A stretch of 64,000 nucleotides of DNA, from positions 3,596,001 through 3,660,000 of the forward strand of contig NC_091976.1 of assembly GCF_036711975.1 (NCBI RefSeq). The letters are read 5' to 3'. This document shows, in pieces, positions 41,560-52,911 of this stretch. The DNA comes from Onthophagus taurus (Eukaryota; Arthropoda; Insecta; Coleoptera; Scarabaeidae). The notes below the pieces were generated by a model. It had not been told where the DNA came from, searched no databases, and saw only the letters and a list, made by a program, of their open reading frames with translations. Numbering within the stretch: the first letter of the stretch is position 1; the number at the start of each line of letters is the position of its first letter. The position numbers and the translations under genes were made by a program.

Positions 41560-42045
41560 ACTATTATGATACTGTTCATCCATTTTCGACGTTTTAAATT
41601 TTGTCAATACGGACCTGCCGTGATTTGTGCCCAGTATATGGCGCAAGGTTATTGAAGGTCGACTTCCCACATCTATCGTACCGACACGGAGTGAGGCTAC
41701 TGCTTGTTATTTTTACTGTGGTAAAACTTTACTTTAAAAGTAGGGCCATCTTCACTGAAGAACGATTTTTAATCGTAGTAGTTGTTTTTTTAACCCTCGT
41801 AAATGAGTCTTAGTAATAATTTAATTTTAGTTTTTAGTTAATACTTTAAAACGTCGTTTTAACTTTGTTTTATTAAATTTTAAGAATAAAATTTTCAAGA
41901 AAATGTCGAGGCAACAGGTAAGTGATTTTTCTTCTCATATTTTTTGTTGGAAAAAAACTTGATAAATGTTGACATTGAAAATCGAATCATCCAAACAGTA
42001 ATGTAAAATACCAACCGGTAACGCACCGACTAAAACAAGATAACC
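41560..42045. other. Spacer, no gene supported
   Basis: No motif on either strand. ATGTCGAGGCAACAG followed by GTAAGTG at 41902 could be a tiny first exon of the fragment that follows. Confidence 0.4.
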
Positions 42046-42293
42046 GTCCATACAAACCACAAATATCGTATGATTTCTATGGAAGATATTTCCGAGAAAA
42101 TTTTGACATAATGTTCGGAATGGCGCGCAAAGACACTTGCAAAACATGTGACATCTTAAATAATAAAAACGAGAATGCAGATACAGAAGAAAATCAAAAT
42201 TTTGAAACGCTGCTTAAAACACACCTCCAACAAGTTGAGTTGTTTTATAGCGATTCTTTAGAAGCAATAGAAAATGAAGAAGTATTACAGTGA
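42046..42293 (+). pseudogene. Fragment of a DUF7869-type transposase-like gene
   Basis: A frame with FDIMFGMARKDTCKTCDILN and a following acidic helix (THLQQVELFYSDSLEAIEN) corresponds to NIGFGSPSTDVCSKCLELRE at about 62360 in the better copy at 61.6-63.5 kb. Only the Cys-motif neighbourhood is kept. Confidence 0.55.
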
Positions 42294-42730
42294 TAGGATG
42301 TTTCTAGAGAAACGTGTTTCAGCCAGAAGAACATTATTATGCCCATTTATTCATCCTATTTCCAACACTAGAATCCCACTACTCTCCCATGGACGGGGAT
42401 AATGAGCCAGGTGAGAATGATCTTGAAATATGCAGGCATGAACGGTGTCTAGCTTTCCTACCAGTTCTGTGAAGCTTGTGAGACATTGCTTCACACAAAA
42501 ACGATGATCGTAGAGACATCAATATATATTATAGACTAACGACAAAGACTCCAAGAATACATCCAGGCTGACCTTGGGGCATCTGAAAATGAAGCAGCAA
42601 TATTGAAAGGTTATTACTTAGTTTTGTTAGGGGAAAAAGATGTATATGAACATAGGTACTTCCTTAATTTATTCTACGCTGCCATTCTACAGAAGAGTCA
42701 TCAGTGTTTTCGATTTAATTAATTGTTAAA

Positions 42731-43030
42731 AATGCTTACGTTAAAAGAGATTGCCGCGGATGTTGTAAATTTGCATTTAGGTAACAGAGTTGATGTTTTG
42801 AAGTTGCATGGAGAAATACCGTAGGAGTTGGTACTGTATCTTTGGAAAAGCTGGTTGGAATGTAACTGGGACGTTTTGAGGACACATTGAAATCATTATT
42901 TGAGCACAATTCCGGATGTCGATAAGGATATATTTAATGAAAAAATGGATCATAGTTTAATATGTGATCAATTTAGGAATTATGAACACTGCTACCAGTT
43001 AACAAATTGTAAACACATATTGAAAGGTTT
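42731..43030 (+). pseudogene. Unrecognised gene fragment, copy 1 (RVDVLKLHGEIP)
   Basis: MLTLKEIAADVVNLHLGNRV-type reading with DVLKLHGEIP, a stop, then LVLYLWKSWLECNWDVL, a second stop, and KMDHSLICDQFRNYE. It parallels a better-kept copy at 43831. The family is unknown to me. It abuts a DD41D fragment at its right. Confidence 0.4.
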
Positions 43031-43061
43031 TTCGCTAAACCGTGTGCTTTAAAAAAGTGTA

Positions 43062-43235
43062 CTTGGATATGTTAGAAAATACTATCAATCCAGTAATTAC
43101 GGAAGCTCTCGAGAATCAGTTGGATAGAGAAGAATATGCCTTACTTGATGAGAGTGAATTACATTTTCAACAAGACGGAGCTCCTCCTCACTATGTTCTC
43201 CCAGTACGACAGTGGTTAGATAATACGTTTCATTT
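43062..43235 (+). pseudogene. DD41D transposase fragment
   Basis: DMLENTINPVITEALEN, then ESELHFQQDGAPPHYVLPVR and QWLDNTF correspond to the second catalytic motif region of the DD41D transposases above. No TIRs or other domains. Confidence 0.7.
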
Positions 43236-43499
43236 ATATATTCAAACAATTTTACTTCAACAAGAAGAATTCAGGTCACACAATGCCTTTAGCAGAAGGT
43301 ATTTTAAATATTACTCGCGTGGGTGAGAACGTATGTATTAGATGTGAAGACTTCCTTGTCGATGGAAATTTGAGAACCTCTTTAATACCTATTGTAATTA
43401 TTATGTCAGAGGTTCATTATATTTTATATTTAGATTGTTTAATTTCATATAGATTAAGAATATTAAATAAATATCATGTTAAAAATCTCATTTAGATAA

Positions 43500-43800
43500 A
43501 TTAAATTTATTTTAATTTAAAATATTTTATTGAAACACAAAAGACGTTGGTTTACAATTTATGTAACAATAATACCTATTATTTATAGGAACATTTTTTT
43601 CTTCTAATAAACCATATCCGATGCTTTATCTCACTATTCTAATAATAAAAACTGTTTAATTTACAATTTATGTGACAATAATACCTATTTCTACCCCTAC
43701 CGCAGTAAACGTGATATATAAAGTAGAAATGCATTTTAAGTTAGTTTTAAAACAACATCATTGGAGTGACATCACATTGGCGTGGTCCAGAACTCTCGTT
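43500..43800. other. Spacer with a short direct repeat
   Basis: TTTACAATTTATGTAACAATAATACC at 43551 recurs with one change at 43657-43683. No gene. Confidence 0.5.
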
Positions 43801-43830
43801 TCTATACTACTGAAATTAAACTTCGAATAC

Positions 43831-44250
43831 AATGGCTCAACTCAATGCATTTTCATTAAAGGATTTAGCCCTTCATAAAATTAATTTAAGTATAAAAACC
43901 CGTGTAGATGTGTTAAGACTCCATCGACAATTACCATGGAATTTACTTTTAGATTTTTGGAAAAAGTGATTCGAAATAAATTGGATTGAATTGGGGACAC
44001 ATATGCACTGCCATGAAAATGTGAGTACAGTGTGCTTTGAGTTTGAAATATTCAAATATAAAATGAATCATAAGATTCAATGTGCCCTTTTCAGGACTAT
44101 TCACTATTAATAAACGTTAAACGGGTTCATCGATTTAATAGAAAATGAAGCTATGTGATGCGCGTTCTGTTTGAAACGTTCAAATTTTAAATTTATTTCA
44201 AGAGGATATTGCTCCGAAGAGGTTCATGAAATTTTAGAGGAAATATTATA
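43831..44250 (+). pseudogene. Unrecognised gene fragment, copy 2 (RVDVLRLHRQLP)
   Basis: It starts MAQLNAFSLKDLALHKINLS and continues IKTRVDVLRLHRQLPWNLLL, DFWKK, a stop, FEINWIELGTHMH, then pieces with CFEFEIFKYKMNHKI and FCLKRSNFKFISRGYC. Copy 1 at 42731 shares the V-L-x-L-H and (F/W)-x-INW patterns. Function unknown. Several stops. Confidence 0.45.
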
Positions 44251-45257
44251 ATAAATATAAACATGTGTCATTTAGGTACTGTAACTTGGGGAGAATTCGA
44301 CCATGTGGGGTAAATTCGAACAACCGAACGCAATTTCAAATAATCCTCCAACAATTCGGACATCTTCGACTTTTATCGTTCTATACTAAAATAAGACAGA
44401 CTCTTTGTGAGATTTCATGGGAGTAGGGTGTTATAGTCTGATAAGTAAAAACCTTGTTCATACTTGAATATTAACGGCTTTTTAAGCACTTTTTTCGATG
44501 ATATCTTTAACAATAAATTCATTTCAAATGAATTTCAATAGCACGAGACCGCTTCCTATTAATTGTTAAACGCTGACATTTTGCAAACAATCTAGAAAAT
44601 GTTGGTGAGGTTAAATTATTTAAAATACGAAAATAATATTTTTTTTTTCATTTGCAGAAAGAAAGGATCGCTGCACGAATTATTCTTCCCTTCCTATTTT
44701 TATGTTTAGTTTATGTGTATTGTCTTATTGGTTGAGCCGCGCGCTAGCCAATAACAACATTCCTAGAGTTAAGAGCGTCCAGCGGGAAAAGGTATAAATA
44801 TTGAGGAAGTAACTTCTAACGTAAATTGAGCCAAATCTAGACGCAAGAGTCGAGTAGTGCCTTGAACAGAGAAGCATCACCTAGAAAAAAGTTGAAGAAA
44901 TCGTCCGACCTGCTGCGAGAGCGAAGGAAGGGGGAAGATTCATGTTCTACCTGGGTGACCTCGTCCAAGCGTAATCCGGAGTAGGTAACTTTCTTTCGAA
45001 ACTGAAAGCGCCCTTTTTAGGGTTTGGTTCCCGCAATGGAAAGAAAAAATGAATTTTCGTCTGCATTTTAATCGGCAGAAATGTCATTTAAAAATGGAAA
45101 AGGCTTGTCCGCGTCGTGTAGAGATTTTAACTTGCAAGCTTAATCGACACACATTTCGTCGACGATAACGGGAAGTTGATTCCCGTTCTTCCAAGCCGTC
45201 CACCTTCCACGTTGAAGACAATAGCGTTCATCGTAATACAATGTCAAAATAGTCTAA
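44251..45257 (+). promoter_or_regulatory. Upstream region of the tandem array with a TATA box
   Basis: GGTATAAATA at about 44791 is a good TATA box. A purine-rich, relatively GC-rich leader follows (about 44820-45200) with a possible donor GTAGGTAAC near 44981. It may be the promoter and 5' UTR exon of the gene whose pieces are triplicated downstream, or an LTR. No ORF. Confidence 0.35.
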
Positions 45258-46575
45258 GTTAAAAGGACAGCTTAGGAATGCAAAAGCTAAGTTGAACTGT
45301 GTAACAAAACTATATAACGAGGACCGATTTGAGTATATCGAAACTACTTTGAGTGCTACGACGAAGGAATGTATTAATTCTCAGTCGTCAAGATGATATT
45401 AGTATCCCCCTAAACATTGTCGCTCAGCTGCTCAGGAGACATGTAATGGACGTGAACGTTCTCTGCGAGAATATTATTAGGAATGGGTTAGATTGCATCT
45501 TAGCCCATTCTGTTGAACCAAATGGAAAGAAACTGCAAACAATTGCTTTCTCCGACATTTACTTAAGAAGATCTCCTCGGCACACTATTTTGTGTGTTGT
45601 TCCCGCTCGTACTCTGCTAGCTTGGAACACGAAATACCTTAAGTGGTGTTCCACCCTAACCGACAACAGTATTGGTGGCGCTGCAAGAATTCATATCTTA
45701 AACACAGCGAAATTATTTCAAACATTTGAGAAGAGGAGACAAGTTTTGAATAAATGGAAGTCAAACGGGGAAGTATTAATTATGAGCTATGAAATGTATA
45801 GAACCATCGTAATATATCCCGATGACTTCAAGGTCTATGGGCCCGTCACTGCTTGGACGGTCCAGGGCCAGACGTTATAATCTACGACAATGGACACCGA
45901 ATCGCGCATCGCCAGGAAGCGAATTGTTCTAAGCGACAAACCGCACGAAAGAAATCGGGCAGATTACTGACCTATGATCGAATTTACTAGGCCAGAATAT
46001 CCACCAGATTTTGTGGAAACAAAATAAAACAATCATTTAAGCGTCATGGTGCAGGAGAAGATAAAAATTCCATGCGATGTAATGAACTCCCCTTTTATAT
46101 ATTAATTGATCTGTATAATGATCTTTAGCCTATGATCGAATTTATCAGCCTAGAATTTCTACCCGAATTTGTGGAAACTGAATGAAAAGCGACTATTTAA
46201 GGGCGTTTAATGTGAATGTAGTAGCACCGGAAACACGTTACATTTTACGACTAAAACCTACAAAAATGTAGCGAATATTTTAGTAAAAGGTCATTTTAAT
46301 ATTTAAAATGGTGTAACATTTGCAGTATTTTGTGTCTTTCAGAACTAAAATAATGGAAGAGAGCCGAGCAAAAATGATTCTAAATATGCTGAAAAATTCT
46401 GAAAAACAAAACGTGCTTTCGTTTTGAATGAATCTCAGAGCAAGCACGGGAATGGTATGTCACTAACTCTCAAGGTACTTTCCATTTCTGGAGCAGCCAT
46501 CAACAAGTCAGGCTATTGCTATAGAATCTTCAAGAACAACTGAAAAACTGAAAATGCATTTTCAACTGACAATAA
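45258..46575 (+). repeat. Tandem unit 1 of 3 (1318 bp)
   Basis: The anchor GTTAAAAGGACAGCTTAGGA occurs at 45258, 46576 and 47891. Unit 1 is the most diverged of the three. Each unit holds one ATRX-like fragment and the same non-coding tail ending in a GCAGCCATCAACAAGTCAGG phrase. Confidence 0.95.
45353..45880 (+). pseudogene. ATRX/SNF2-like helicase fragment, copy 1
   Basis: The 175-residue reading contains DCILAHSV, KLQTIAFSDIYLRR, HTILCVVPARTLLAWNTKYL, WCSTLTDN and VLIMSYEMYRTI. This is the order of SNF2 motifs I to II of ATRX-type chromatin remodellers (GCILAH..GLGKTLQ, VVCP..L..W..E, GYEMYR). The Walker A core GLGKT is replaced by EPNGKK. In the next frame after the stop, IIYDNGHRI stands where DEGH should be. 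It is a non-functional partial copy of a host-type gene. Confidence 0.7.
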
Positions 46576-47890
46576 GTTAAAAGGACAGCTTAGGAATGCA
46601 AAAGGTAAGTTGAACTGTTTAATAAAACTATATAACGAGGGCCGATTTGAATATATCGAAACTACTTTGAGTGCTATGACGAAGGAATGTATTAATTCTC
46701 AGTCGTCAAGATGATATTAGTATCCCCCTAAACATTGTCGCTCAGCTGCTCAGGAGACATGTAATGGACGTGAACGTTCTCTGCGAGAATATTATTAGAA
46801 ATGGGTTAGGTTGCATCTTAGCCCATTCTGTTGGACCAAATGGAAAACTGCAAGCAATTGCTTTCTCCGACATTTACTTAAGAAGATCTTCTCGGCACAC
46901 TATTTTGTGTGTTGTTCCCGCTCGTACTCTGCTAGCTTGGAACACGGAATACCTTAAATGGTGTTCCACCCTAACCGACAACGGTATTGGTGGTGCTGCA
47001 AGAATTCATATCTTAAACACAGCGAAATTATTTCGAACATTTGAGAAGAGGAGACAAGTTTTGAATAAATGGAAGTCAAACGGGGAAGTATTAATTATGA
47101 GCTATGAAATGTATAGAACCATCGTAATATGTCCCGATGACTTCAAGGTCTATGGGCCCGTCACTGCTTGGACGGTTCAGGGCCAGACGTTATAATCTGC
47201 GACAATGGACACCGAATCGCGCACCGCCAGGAAGCGAATTGTTTTAAGCGACAAACCGCACGAAAGAAATCGGGCAGATTACTGACCTATGATCGAATTT
47301 ACTAGGCCAGAATATCCACCAGATTTTGTGGAAACAGAATAAAACAATCATTTAAGCGTCATGGTGCAGGAGAAGATAAAAATTCCATGCGATGTAATGA
47401 ACTCCCCTTTTATATATTAATTGATCTGTATAATGATCTTTAGCCTATGATCGAATTTATCAGCCTAGAATTTCTACCCGAATTTGTGGAAACTGAATGA
47501 AAAGCGACCATTTAAGGGCGTTTAATGTGAATGTAGTAGCACCGGAAACACGTTACATTTTACGACTAAAACCTACAAAAATGTAGCGAATATTTTAGTA
47601 AAAGGTCATTTTAATATTTAAAATGGTGTAACATTTGCAGTATTTTGTGTCTTTCAGAACTAAAATAATGGAAGAGAGCCGAGCAAAAATGATTCTAAAT
47701 ATGCTGAAAAATTCTGAAAAACAAAACGTGCTTTCGTTTTGAATGAATCTCAGAGCAAGCACGGGAATGGTATGTCACTATCTCTCAAGGTACTTTCCAT
47801 TTCTGGAGCAGCCATCAACAAGTCAGGCTATTGCTATAGAATCTTCAAGAACAACTGAAAAACTGAAAATGCATTTTCAACTGACAATAA
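46576..47890 (+). repeat. Tandem unit 2 of 3 (1315 bp)
   Basis: Nearly identical to unit 3 over the shared part and more different from unit 1. Exact unit-length spacing shows unequal crossing-over. Confidence 0.95.
46764..47195 (+). pseudogene. ATRX/SNF2-like helicase fragment, copy 2
   Basis: 143 residues, identical to copy 3. It has NGLGCILAHSVGPNGKLQAI, in which the P-loop is again lost, and VLIMSYEMYRTIVICPDD. IICDNGHRI follows in another frame, with Asn in place of the catalytic Glu. Confidence 0.7.
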
Positions 47891-49078
47891 GTTAAAAGGA
47901 CAGCTTAGGAATGCAAAAGGTAAGTTGAACTGTTTAATAAAACTATATAACGAGGGCCGATTTGAATATATCGAAACTACTTTGAGTGCTATGACGAAGG
48001 AATGTATTAATTCTCAGTCGTCAAGATGATATTAGTATCCCCCTAAACATTGTCGCTCAGCTGCTCAGGAGACATGTAATGGACGTGAACGTTCTCTGCG
48101 AGAATATTATTAGAAATGGGTTAGGTTGCATCTTAGCCCATTCTGTTGGACCAAATGGAAAACTGCAAGCAATTGCTTTCTCCGACATTTACTTAAGAAG
48201 ATCTTCTCGGCACACTATTTTGTGTGTTGTTCCCGCTCGTACTCTGCTAGCTTGGAACACGGAATACCTTAAATGGTGTTCCACCCTAACCGACAACGGT
48301 ATTGGTGGTGCTGCAAGAATTCATATCTTAAACACAGCGAAATTATTTCGAACATTTGAGAAGAGGAGACAAGTTTTGAATAAATGGAAGTCAAACGGGG
48401 AAGTATTAATTATGAGCTATGAAATGTATAGAACCATCGTAATATGTCCCGATGACTTCAAGGTCTATGGGCCCGTCACTGCTTGGACGGTTCAGGGCCA
48501 GACGTTATAATCTGCGACAATGGACACCGAATCGCGCACCGCCAGGAAGCGAATTGTTTTAAGCGACAAACCGCACGAAAGAAATCGGGCAGATTACTGA
48601 CCTATGATCGAATTTACTAGGCCAGAATATCCACCAGATTTTGTGGAAACAGAATAAAACAATCATTTAAGCGTCATGGTGCAGGAGAAGATAAAAATTC
48701 CATGCGATGTAATGAACTCCCCTTTTATATATTAATTGATCTGTATAATGATCTTTAGCCTATGATCGAATTTATCAGCCTAGAATTTCTACCCGAATTT
48801 GTGGAAACTGAATGAAAAGCGACCATTTAAGCGCCTTTAATGTGAATATAATAGTACCGGAAATACGTTACATTTTACGACTAAAACTAGAATTCTAAAT
48901 ATGCTGAAAAATTCTGAAAAACAAAACGAAAGCAGTGCTGAATCTCAGAGCAAGCACGGGAATGGTATGTCACTATCTCTCAAGGTACTTCCATTTCTGG
49001 AGCAGCCATCAACAAGTCAGGTATTGCTATAGAATCTTCAAGAACAACTGAAAAACTGAAAATACATTTTCAACTGAG
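47891..49078 (+). repeat. Tandem unit 3 of 3, with a deletion of about 128 bp
   Basis: Same as unit 2 until about 48830. Then divergence rises, and the stretch between ACGACTAAAAC and ATTCTAAATATGCTG has lost about 128 bases compared with unit 2. Confidence 0.9.
48079..48510 (+). pseudogene. ATRX/SNF2-like helicase fragment, copy 3
   Basis: 143 residues, the same as copy 2. The DNA is the same by eye through the frame, so these two units separated very recently or are kept alike by conversion. Confidence 0.7.
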
Positions 49079-49425
49079 AGTACTGACGTTATTCCAGAGT
49101 TTCTGGTTGAAACAAACCCAAGTAACCCAGTTACAATTCGCATAAAACGAAAGGCCACAGACTTGCCAAATTATCGTATTTCTCCGATTCACGCAAACGA
49201 AAGTAACGTAGACCACACTGATAGCGACCCAAATTAAGATTTAAACAATAAAACTGAAAAAAAAATGTCATGTTCTCAAAAACACAAACACTTATGCTGG
49301 AAATTTGCATCGTAGTAACTCTTCGTCATCCTATACAAGTTCGTCCTCGAGTTCTACAACTTCATCTTCAAGTGAGTCAGAATGTTTAACTAAAGAAAAA
49401 GACAAGAAAGGAAAAAATCGCTCTA
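49079..49425 (+). other. Flank of the array, possible downstream exon remnants
   Basis: STDVIPEFLVETNPSNPVTI followed by RIKRKATDLPNYRISPIH is readable from about 49080, and a Ser-rich stretch from about 49310. They may belong to the parent gene of the array or to the N-terminal side of the hAT remnant. No domain recognised. Confidence 0.35.
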
Positions 49426-49517
49426 TCTAATTTTGTGGAAAATATCCTATGTTTGCCACACTCTTCTGCAAATTGCGAGAGAGTGTTTTCGACCTATAAT
49501 TTGTTAAAAACTAAACC
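49426..49517 (+). pseudogene. Outer hAT transposase dimerisation domain, left part
   Basis: LCLPHSSANCERVFSTYNLL-KTK is the conserved start of the hAT C-terminal dimerisation domain. It is cut by an inner hAT element and resumes at 50998 (NRLETTTISGLLYTKQHMEK). Confidence 0.85.
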
Positions 49518-50997
49518 AGTGGTTCCCAAAGTGGTTCCTACGGACCCCTTAGGGTCCCTGTAAGTTCTCAGATGGTCCGTAGCAAAATAAAATTAATTCG
49601 GGGGTCCATAGGTAGCGTTGGAGGGTCCGCAAAAATTAGGAACGGTAGTCAGTTGTTGTAGTATATGTAAGTCTGTGAAGTGTATTAACAACTAAATTTG
49701 TAAGATTCTATAGCGTATGTTTGGAAACTGATACAAAAGATGAAACTATATTTAAGGAATTAAAAATTTTTTTAAGCAAAAGCTATTCCTTTGTGTAATA
49801 TCATTTGCGTTACTACTGATGGTCCTCCGGCAATGGTAGGACGCCATCGAGGTTTTCTGGCATATTTAAAACAAGCAGTACCGAATGTATTAACAGTACA
49901 TTGTGTCATTCAACGACAACATTTAGTAGCAAAAAATCTTACATCGCTCACTGAATTATGTGATTACAGCAGTTAATAAAATCAAAAAGAATGCCTTAAA
50001 TGAGAGATTATTTACTCAACCTTGCCTGGAGAATGATGATGGTTACAATCGTTTGCTACTTAACACAGAAGTACGTTGGTTGTCTAGAAGTGCATGTTTG
50101 AATAGATTTTACTCACTTTTTGATTAAGTTTTAGAATTCTTTGAAACTGAATACAATGATCTGCGACTTAATTTATTTCATTCAAGAAATGATATGTTTG
50201 CCAAATTTAACGAAATCAATTTGAAGCTGCAAGGCGATCAGTTGAATTTAATAAAAACAAAAAGTGGAATATCTGCATTCGTAAAAAAACTTTTTTTTTC
50301 TATAAAGAAAAGTTAGGAAGAGAAGAATTCTCTTAATTTCACTTAGATTTCAAAAAAAGATTTGAAGACATTCTTCATTTGGTTATTGCCGATTGGGTGT
50401 TGGACCCTTTTACATACAAATCAACTAGCTCTGTGTTTATTCATTAGCAACTTATCAAGCTAAGTACAAACGAAGAATTAAAACCAATGTTTGTTGACGG
50501 ATATGAAAAATATTGGTTACAAAAACAGATACCAACTTTATATCCCGAAGGACACAGCGGAAAAGTTTTTAATAGCTTTTTCGTCTTCATAGTTAATGGA
50601 ACGTAGATTTAGTGCGGTTATGAACCTGATTACGAAAAAAAGAACCCGACTTGATGTTAGTGCTCGTGGTGACTTGCGGTTATTGCTTACAAATATAGAG
50701 CTAAACATAAATAATTTGATCACAACTCATCAGGCTCAGCCATCTCATTAAAAAATGTTTTCTTTAAAACAGGAACATGTTTTTTTTAATGTTGTTTTAA
50801 ATATCAAAATATTTGTTGTATGTATTTATTTTACGTCACAAGTCAGTGACAGGTCATCAATTTTCTAGCCAGCTCACTTTTTACGACCACTGCATTCCGG
50901 TAAAAACAGTTTTAGTAGCACGGCACTGACTAGGGGGTCTACGATCACGTTTTGGCTCAACAAGGGATGCGTAGCCATAATAAGTTTGGGAACCACT
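49518..50997 (+). mobile_element. Inner hAT element with 8-bp target-site duplication
   Basis: Ends CAGTGGTTCCCAAA and TTTGGGAACCACTG form perfect 14-bp TIRs. AACTAAAC flanks both sides (49510-49517 and 50998-51005), the 8-bp duplication typical of hAT. It carries a decayed ZBED5-like transposase. It sits exactly inside the outer hAT dimerisation domain. Confidence 0.93.
49780..50755 (+). pseudogene. ZBED5/SCAND3-like hAT transposase, decayed
   Basis: VTTDGPPAMVGRHRGFLAYL, VLTVHCVIQRQHLVAKNL, then in other frames NKIKKNALNERLFTQ, EVRWLSRSACLNRFYS and FNEINLKLQGDQLNLIKTKS. These follow the order of the hAT catalytic domain in ZBED5-like proteins (DGAPAM, CxxHRQxL, RWLS). Multiple stops and shifts are present; the N-terminal BED finger is missing. 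Confidence 0.85.
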
Positions 50998-51150
50998 GAA
51001 CTAAACAAAGAAACCGTTTAGAAACGACAACAATATCTGGATTGTTATATACAAAACAACATATGGAAAAGTATGTATGTCACAATTTTCCAGTTGAAAA
51101 GGACTTGACAAATAAGATGACTGATACTATATTAAAAGGTAAAAGTTCCT
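50998..51150 (+). pseudogene. Outer hAT dimerisation domain, right part
   Basis: Continuation of 49426-49517, reading NRLETTTISGLLYTKQHMEK and then a short charged tail. Together they show only the C-terminal 70-80 residues of the outer hAT. Confidence 0.8.
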
Positions 51151-51207
51151 ACCAAGTTTTTAGTTAGAAAGTTTTTTGACGAAGAAAAGAATCTGGGAGG
51201 GCTTGCA

Positions 51208-52260
51208 ATGGACGTTAAGAAAGCAGTTCAAAGAACAGCAAAAGCCCTTGGTGTCAGTGTGAGAACGGTAAGAAGAGTCTCTCATGAGTGCATAAGTAAA
51301 GGCACTGTAGAAAATCCAGTGCCAAAATCGGCCAGAAAAAAGATAGAATGTAATAAAGAACTGCAAGGAGTTATAAGAAGACTGGTATTCGATTATTACC
51401 TTGCGAAGAGATTTCCGACTGCTCTTCCACCGTTTTGTATGAAAACATTGTATCGTTGGTTAAGAAACCTCCATTTTGTTTATAAAAAATTAAACAATAA
51501 ACCAATTTTAATGGAACACCCGAATAATGGTGCAGATTTGGGCAGATTTTTTAAACTCTTTGCTAACTTACCGAAACACCGGATGGAGAATCTATTATAT
51601 GGTGTTCAAAAGGTTAATGGCTATAGAAGTGGGATAAAAAGACCATCAGGCGCCGGTCAAAGAATCATTATCTTACACATTGGCAGTGAAGACGGATTTC
51701 TACCGGGTGCAGAAAAATGCTTTATTGGCGAGAAAAAGAAAGCTAAAGCTGATTATCACCAAGAAATGAATCGACAACATTACGAATAGTGGTTCAGACA
51801 TGTATTGCCCATAATACCAGCGAGATCTGTTACCATAATAGACCAAGCCCCATACCATACTATGTTGAATCCTAATTTCAGAAATCCAACTACAGCATGG
51901 AAAAAAGGGGATATCATCAGGTGGCTTCAGGAAAGGAATGTGTCGGTATCTGAAAGTTATACCACATTTTCATCGATGACCAGACCACAGCTTTTACAAC
52001 TGTCACGTCCTTATCATTATCAGAGACCTTATCTGTTAGATTCTTCGGTACAACAAATTAGGGGCGATGAGGTAAAACTGCTTTGGTTACCAGTTGCACA
52101 CTGTGAATTTAACGCAATTGAATTAATATGGGCCTATGATAAAAATAAAGTGACAAGGAACAACAACACCTATAAAATTAACGACGTTCTCAATTTTTTG
52201 TCGCAATGCAATTGCTTCAGCTACGCCACAAATCTGGTAAAATTGCGTCAGACATGTTAA
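51208..52260 (+). pseudogene. IS630/Tc1-superfamily DDE transposase with one in-frame stop
   Basis: N-terminal HTH (AKALGVSVRTVRRVSHECIS), a middle part with KRPSGAGQRIIILHIGSEDG, then VTIIDQAPYHTMLNP with the second Asp and LPVAHCEFNAIELIWAY with the Glu. This is the DDE_3-like arrangement common in arthropod genomes. One TAG at 51787-51789 interrupts the frame; both halves are otherwise in the same frame over 1.05 kb. The first catalytic region (YGVQKVNGYRSG) appears altered. Recent loss is likely. Confidence 0.75.
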
Positions 52261-52330
52261 GAAAACTGAAGATAAATACATAGAAAAACGCCATCTTGTT
52301 GATACCGCCATATACGAGGAATACCTTACT

Positions 52331-52585
52331 ATGGATGAAAGCGATGACAGTTTCTCATCAGACGATCTCTCTGAAACGATGTTTGGTGAAAATGAAGTTT
52401 ATGAGAGAGATGTTCCGTTAATTCCTGATTACTTTTTGGAACAGACAATGAGAGAAGAGATAATAGAAGAAAGAACAGAAATCACTAATATTAATGATGC
52501 CGATGTTCCTGGCACTTATCGGATTAATGATTGTAGCAGATGCAAAGACAATACAGGAAAGATTACGCAAAAGGGACTGAGTTGA
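52331..52585 (+). CDS. Small acidic ORF downstream of the DDE transposase
   Basis: 84 residues starting MDESDDSFSSDDLSETMFGE, rich in Asp/Glu/Ser, with an RCKDN tail. It may be the second half or C-terminal tail of the transposase gene, or unrelated. Not recognised. Confidence 0.3.
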   Translation: MDESDDSFSSDDLSETMFGENEVYERDVPLIPDYFLEQTMREEIIEERTEITNINDADVPGTYRINDCSRCKDNTGKITQKGLS

Positions 52586-52911
52586 ATTTTATTAAGTTTG
52601 TAATTATTATTACCCTATTAGAAGGAAATATACGATCGATAATCGTATACGCTACTCATCGTTTATTTAAATAGTTATCTACTACATGTTACTTGATTGA
52701 TGTACAAATTGATGTATATCTATTAGTAATCTGTACGCATCGAAGAGGGCACTACGGCTTCATTTATGTTACGTAAGGTGCGCCAATAAATCGACTCATT
52801 TTCTGTATAGTGATGGTACAGTAATATTATTGGTATGTCAGATCATCAATATTACCATCGCATCTATCACCGCAAAAAATTACTAGCACTTCTTCAACAC
52901 AAGCAAGCAAA
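52586..52911. other. Spacer, no gene supported
   Basis: AT-rich non-coding DNA with no motif seen. Confidence 0.5.
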
